This document shows, piece by piece, positions 60,207-64,000 of a stretch of DNA of 64,000 nt; the stretch's first letter is position 1, and each line of letters begins with the position of its first letter. The position numbers were made by a program, and so were the translations under genes. The notes beneath the pieces were generated by a model. The model was given only the letters and a program-made list of their open reading frames with translations. It had not been told where the DNA came from and ran no database searches. Origin of the DNA: Candida dubliniensis CD36 (taxonomy: Eukaryota > Ascomycota > Pichiomycetes > Serinales > Debaryomycetaceae); the NCBI RefSeq assembly GCF_000026945.1, contig NC_012860.1, positions 1,488,001 to 1,552,000 of the forward strand, read 5' to 3'.

Positions 60207-62432
60207 TTATTCTATATCCTTGATATCATTACTGCTACTGCTGCCGCCACTAGTTTCTGTGGTGATAGAAGTGGTAGGTTCAGTGGATAAGTTGCTAATG
60301 CTATCACTCCCAACATCACTTGAAGGCTTTATTTTCATAAACATCAATGATTCTCTAGCTAAAGATGTTTGTTCAAGCAACTTTTCAGATTTTGTAAAAG
60401 TCCAAGACTCTTCCTCGGGCAATTTTGTCACATCAATAACCCCTTCTTTCTCGCATTTCTGGAAATTACGTCGAACACTTTGCAATTTAAACATTTCTCG
60501 TGGATCCCCCAGTTGAGAGTAACAAATCAATAATGAGTGGTCCGGCAAACTTTGATAAATTTGTTCAAGTCTTTGATTTGTTCGTTTGTATGACTCCATT
60601 TGATTGTAATCCAAGTCCCCAGTATAATAATCAGGTGGGGTATTCCATTTGTTGTTGAACTCTAAATCTCTCAAATTAATGACGGCAAAATTTTTAGAAT
60701 GAATTTCTTTAACAAAATTCTCTACTGCCTCATCGTCATTTTTAACATTAATTTTTGTCAAATCATACTTTTCATCTGGATTGATATCATACTCTCTGGC
60801 TTGACGGTATGATACTAATAGTGATTTAAATTTACCACTACCATCTGCTTCACCACCAACATTATATTTTGGATTTTCTGATAAGCGTTGGAATATAGAC
60901 ACCTCTCCTACATTGGCTCCAAATAATTTTCCTTCGATAATTTTCAATTTAACCAAATCTAAACACGCTTTAGCATCTTCGATTGAAGAATGCCCAAGAC
61001 CCTGGTCTTCTCCAGTTTGTATTTGCCGACACAAGTATTTCTCAGCTAACCATTTTAAGGATGGTTTACTTGGAGGTCCCCGATTGTGCTCATATATAAT
61101 TGAAGTATCAACAATCCTGTCATGTTTGATCTTCATTACATTTAGATCGGATTCTAAGGAATGTCCAATCAAAATGTCCTGTTGCGAAACTTTATCCACA
61201 AATAAATTCTGTATATCTTCAATGGTGGTTGTTACATCCTGTAATAACTCTTCAGTAATACCAGAATACTTAGTGACATAGTCGGTAATTTTTTCCTTGG
61301 GTTTGACCAATTCATCCATTATAACATTGGCCTCAAAATCAAGTAACGAAATTCGAGTTAGTACTTGCTTGGCACCGGCTTTACAAAACTCACAATCCAA
61401 GGCATAAATTTTGCTTCTTCGAGTTTCTGAGGTCGATCTCTCATTACTATTTGAAACAGGATTAGTGGTACTTTCTAAGCAATACAAATCTTTTGTTGCT
61501 TTCCATGTTGAATCAACGAGTGCTGTTGGATAGTTGTATGCTTTCAATTGCTGTTCTGTCAAAAGTAAATCTTGAATAGTTATTTTTGTCGCTTTCAGTT
61601 TCTGCAATAGAGATTTCTTTTCATTTTTTGTTAATGGGACGTGGAGAAGAGTTTGCAATGACAGAAAAATTGTGTCTTTACTACCCGGCGATGACAGCTT
61701 AATGAAACTGGTAAAAGTATCATATATAAAAGGCAATTGGTCAATTCTTTTCAAATTTGAAATTGCACATTGTTGTTTCAGTTTTTCATCCTTCGGTTGT
61801 AAGCCAGTATCAGTTGTTTCTGTTGAATTTTCCTCCAACTGTAATCCAGGCACCAAACAAACGCATACAGTTGGTATCTTTTCGCCATTTTCAATATTAC
61901 ACCACTTTAAAGTATTGGTTCCAGGCACATTAAACACTTTTAATATCAACAGTCTTAAGTTTCTGAATGGGAATCGCTTCAATTCTGAATCTTTATCCTG
62001 CTCTTCTTCAAATTTATCAAGAACCAATTCAATATTTGGTGGTTGTAGTCTTTTTTTTAATTTCCGTTTGTGGATCTTTTCTCGTTTGAGCGGTGGTTGT
62101 TGTTGAACAATACTAAGGGATTGAGCGGACGATCTTCTTCTCTTTTCAGCAATTTTTTTACTTCTACTTTTCTTTTTTGGCAGTAAATGTTGTTGTTGTT
62201 GTTGTTGTTGATCATTTTCTTCTTCTTCTTCAAGAAAGGAATTTAAGGAAACTGCAGAATCACGCCTTTGTATACTATCTTTTTCTCTTTGCAACAATTC
62301 CCGTACTTGCAATCGTGGATTCGTGTTACCTTCAGTTTCTTCCTCCATATCAGCTTGACAAAGAGATAATCTAGCGGTACTTTTGCTCAATGGATCATCA
62401 ACTCCAAGTTCAATTTCAATCTCACTTTTCAT
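60207..62432 (-). CDS. REX1: RNA exonuclease Rex1/Rnh70 family
   Basis: A 741 aa DEDDh 3'-5' exonuclease of the Rex1 (Rnh70) type, which trims 5S rRNA, tRNA and 5.8S precursors in the nucleus. Exonuclease motifs: I YALDCEFCKAG (DxE), II ILIGHSLESDLNVMK, III SSIEDAKACLDLV with the general-base His just before (LGHSS). The preceding PSLKWLAEKYLCRQIQ is also typical. The N-terminal ~200 residues are basic and Gln-rich (KKKSRSKKIAEKRRR) and probably hold nuclear localisation signals. A C-terminal alpha/beta region (NPDEKYDLTKIN, LPDHSLLICYSQLGDPREMF) follows the nuclease. The start MKSEIEIELG is the first ATG (62432); upstream codons in frame begin only at a TTG. Symbol is by family; Candida usage may differ. 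Confidence 0.9.
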   Translation of the reverse strand: MKSEIEIELGVDDPLSKSTARLSLCQADMEEETEGNTNPRLQVRELLQREKDSIQRRDSAVSLNSFLEEEEENDQQQQQQQHLLPKKKSRSKKIAEKRRRSSAQSLSIVQQQPPLKREKIHKRKLKKRLQPPNIELVLDKFEEEQDKDSELKRFPFRNLRLLILKVFNVPGTNTLKWCNIENGEKIPTVCVCLVPGLQLEENSTETTDTGLQPKDEKLKQQCAISNLKRIDQLPFIYDTFTSFIKLSSPGSKDTIFLSLQTLLHVPLTKNEKKSLLQKLKATKITIQDLLLTEQQLKAYNYPTALVDSTWKATKDLYCLESTTNPVSNSNERSTSETRRSKIYALDCEFCKAGAKQVLTRISLLDFEANVIMDELVKPKEKITDYVTKYSGITEELLQDVTTTIEDIQNLFVDKVSQQDILIGHSLESDLNVMKIKHDRIVDTSIIYEHNRGPPSKPSLKWLAEKYLCRQIQTGEDQGLGHSSIEDAKACLDLVKLKIIEGKLFGANVGEVSIFQRLSENPKYNVGGEADGSGKFKSLLVSYRQAREYDINPDEKYDLTKINVKNDDEAVENFVKEIHSKNFAVINLRDLEFNNKWNTPPDYYTGDLDYNQMESYKRTNQRLEQIYQSLPDHSLLICYSQLGDPREMFKLQSVRRNFQKCEKEGVIDVTKLPEEESWTFTKSEKLLEQTSLARESLMFMKIKPSSDVGSDSISNLSTEPTTSITTETSGGSSSSNDIKDIE

Positions 62433-62791
62433 AGTATTTCTTTTACTAATCTTTTTTTTTTCTTGTATCAATTAGATCCAAGTATTAGTTATTTAAATAT
62501 TTATATTCCAAATCTTTATCATGTATCTCTATTAATTAAAGAAACAAACAATTAAACAAATAAAAATGGGCTGGAATTAAAGAGAGAGAAAAAAAAAAAA
62601 AAGACTAAAAAGAATTCAACAAAATGTACTGTAATGCATTCTTTTTTGTTCATCGCTTCAATTTTCAATCGATGTGAGATTTTTTTTTTCTCCCCCCCTT
62701 TTTTTTTTCTCCCCTTTGTTTCCTTGTCAATAGTTAAAAGCAGTTTTGTTCCCATTTACACTACCCCATTCATAATTCACACTTAATGTAT
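62433..62791. other. Intergenic region upstream of REX1
   Basis: 359 bases containing the REX1 promoter and the 3' UTR of the next gene. A and T runs (for example 62589-62602 and 62699-62709). No gene. Confidence 0.65.
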
Positions 62792-63727
62792 TTACTCTAG
62801 AACAGAAGGTTGAACTATTTCTCTTAACATATCACTTAATAAATACGTTGAATTTGAAAGCAGTTCAATTTTCGGTTTGTTTTTGTTTCTCGCTTGCAAA
62901 TAATCTTGGGGTAATAACAAGTCGACGATTCTACTACTAACATCACTATTAGCCTCGCTACTCAACAACTTTTGGTAGTTACTGTCCAACTGTTCCAATC
63001 TTGATTCATCTCTAATTATTATCTCATCAGTATTTGGCAAAACTATTGATTTCCCTTGCACGACTATTTTATTCCAAGAATCCCATGTGTACGGTATATA
63101 TAAATTGATTTGTAACTTGTTATGACTTGCATCATGTCCATTTCTATCGGTTCTATCAACATCATCAGTTTCCAGAAACACTTCTATTCCCTTCAAATCA
63201 AATATTGGTACTGGCGATGTGGTATCCAAATTCAATAATTGCTCGATATTCTCAATGGTTAAAGCCTCTGCCACTTTTCGCAAGGACACTATTTTCATAC
63301 CATGTTTTAGACTAATATAACGAAGTAATTGCTGAATATATATGAATTGAGGTGTTAATTGATGTTTTTCGTATTGAATTGTGTCATACATTATAATAGT
63401 AGAGAAATTGGTGAACTGACATTGTTGTGACGAGTTGATCTCTTGGTATAGAAATTGAAAATAATCCAATACATCTTCAATATTACTGTTATTTCCTGCT
63501 GTCTCGGTAGTAGTTGAGCTATTGTGATTATATTGGATAATAAAAATGACTTTTTTATGTTTGGCAACCAAGCTTTTGATAAACTGATAGTATACTTTCC
63601 CATGTCGTATAATATACAACGATATACTATCATTAGTTAAGTAATGAACACTAGATTGAACTCCAGGCAACAAACATATCACGAGCTTCTTTTCAACAGG
63701 TTCAACTTGCAAGTTTTCTAAAGCCAT
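62792..63727 (-). CDS. Dynein light-intermediate-chain-like protein (Dyn3-type)
   Basis: A 311 aa protein close in size to yeast Dyn3 (about 312 aa). It lacks a recognisable P-loop, as in some fungal light intermediate chains, but shows the family's helix/strand block (LTPQFIYIQQLLRYISLKHGMKI, matching the FIQxxLRxxCLxYGAxL pattern) and, about 70 residues later, IPYTWDSWNKI, equivalent to the conserved IPAGWDxxxKI segment. The light intermediate chain binds the dynein heavy-chain tail; in yeasts dynein moves the nucleus along cytoplasmic microtubules. The start is the ATG at 63727, immediately before a leader rich in A/T. The identification is moderate because these chains diverge fast. Confidence 0.62.
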   Translation of the reverse strand: MALENLQVEPVEKKLVICLLPGVQSSVHYLTNDSISLYIIRHGKVYYQFIKSLVAKHKKVIFIIQYNHNSSTTTETAGNNSNIEDVLDYFQFLYQEINSSQQCQFTNFSTIIMYDTIQYEKHQLTPQFIYIQQLLRYISLKHGMKIVSLRKVAEALTIENIEQLLNLDTTSPVPIFDLKGIEVFLETDDVDRTDRNGHDASHNKLQINLYIPYTWDSWNKIVVQGKSIVLPNTDEIIIRDESRLEQLDSNYQKLLSSEANSDVSSRIVDLLLPQDYLQARNKNKPKIELLSNSTYLLSDMLREIVQPSVLE

Positions 63728-64000
63728 CTAGTAATAGAAGTCTTTTTCTTTGGCAAGATGTTATACAAAAATAATTTATTAAACAAAAACCCAAGTATGT
63801 TAATAACAATCGTAGGTGGAATAGTAGTTTGATATTCTGTTTCCTAAAAACAAAGAAACAAAAACACGACTAGAAGAAAGCTTAGTTGTGTTAGTAGAGA
63901 AAGGGTAGTTCGCTCGCTCGTCCGTTCTCTCCACCACGACATCCTCCTAAATCCAGAGAGAAAAATTTGTGAGTGCAAACGAGCCCAAAAAAAAAAAAAA
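63728..64000. other. Window end, upstream region of last gene
   Basis: 273 bases of promoter-like sequence with TCGCTCGCTCGTCC and an A run at the window edge. No gene. Confidence 0.6.

Noticed and set aside
1..64000. CRISPR arrays, prokaryotic operons, integrated viral genes
   Set aside because: None seen; the window is ordinary yeast nuclear DNA with no regularly spaced direct repeats and no viral-type ORFs.

Overview
This is a nuclear window from a CTG-clade yeast, almost certainly Candida albicans or a very close relative such as C. dubliniensis. The DNA is AT-rich with long poly-A/T runs. Coding genes lie on both strands, separated by intergenic stretches of a few hundred bases to 3 kb. 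Introns carry GTATGT donors and TACTAAC branch sites, and both tRNA genes have introns. Several proteins are recognisable Candida genes: acid trehalase Atc1 at its known 1078 aa length, the PR-1 protein Rbt4, catalase Cat1, Put3 and Sui2. In this clade CUG is read as serine, so standard-table translations are wrong at CTG codons.

Layout. 0-10.3 kb: the 3' part of the catalase gene, a C2H2 zinc-finger gene, PET117 (-), a Pho80/Pcl-type cyclin and an RTA1-family membrane protein. 10.5-16.4 kb, all on the minus strand: a small unknown ORF, SPO22/ZIP4 (rebuilt here with three introns), RPL34 (one intron) and a RidA/Mmf1-type deaminase (two introns). That makes six introns in about 5 kb. The RPL34 promoter holds a perfect Tbf1-type palindrome. 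16.6-29.2 kb: an unidentified 898 aa protein, a TMEM135-like membrane protein, SEC31 (COPII coat) and ATC1 (acid trehalase). 29.9-39.2 kb: tRNA-Pro, SUI2 (eIF2-alpha), a protein with a long leucine-rich-repeat array, an MCT-type transporter, tRNA-Leu(UAA) and MEF2 (mitochondrial ribosome recycling). 39.6-49.3 kb: a Gln-rich Snf11-like protein, PUT3 (proline-utilisation regulator), RBT4 behind a 3.1 kb gene-free upstream region, and a second secreted CAP-domain gene. 50.9-64 kb: HCS1 helicase, a mitofissin (Atg44/DUF1748) homologue whose first exon appears to be only two codons, DHH1, an unknown 188 aa protein, REX1/RNH70 and a dynein light-intermediate-chain-like gene.

The genes are mostly independent eukaryotic units rather than pathways. 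Loose themes are translation and RNA metabolism (SUI2, RPL34, MEF2, DHH1, REX1), mitochondrial function (PET117, MEF2, RidA, mitofissin), and cell-surface or nutrient response (ATC1, RBT4, the second CAP gene, PUT3, transporters). No CRISPR array, intact transposon, centromere or telomere was seen. The most novel items are the split genes that simple ORF calling misses, above all the mitofissin gene with its two-codon first exon and the four-exon SPO22 gene.
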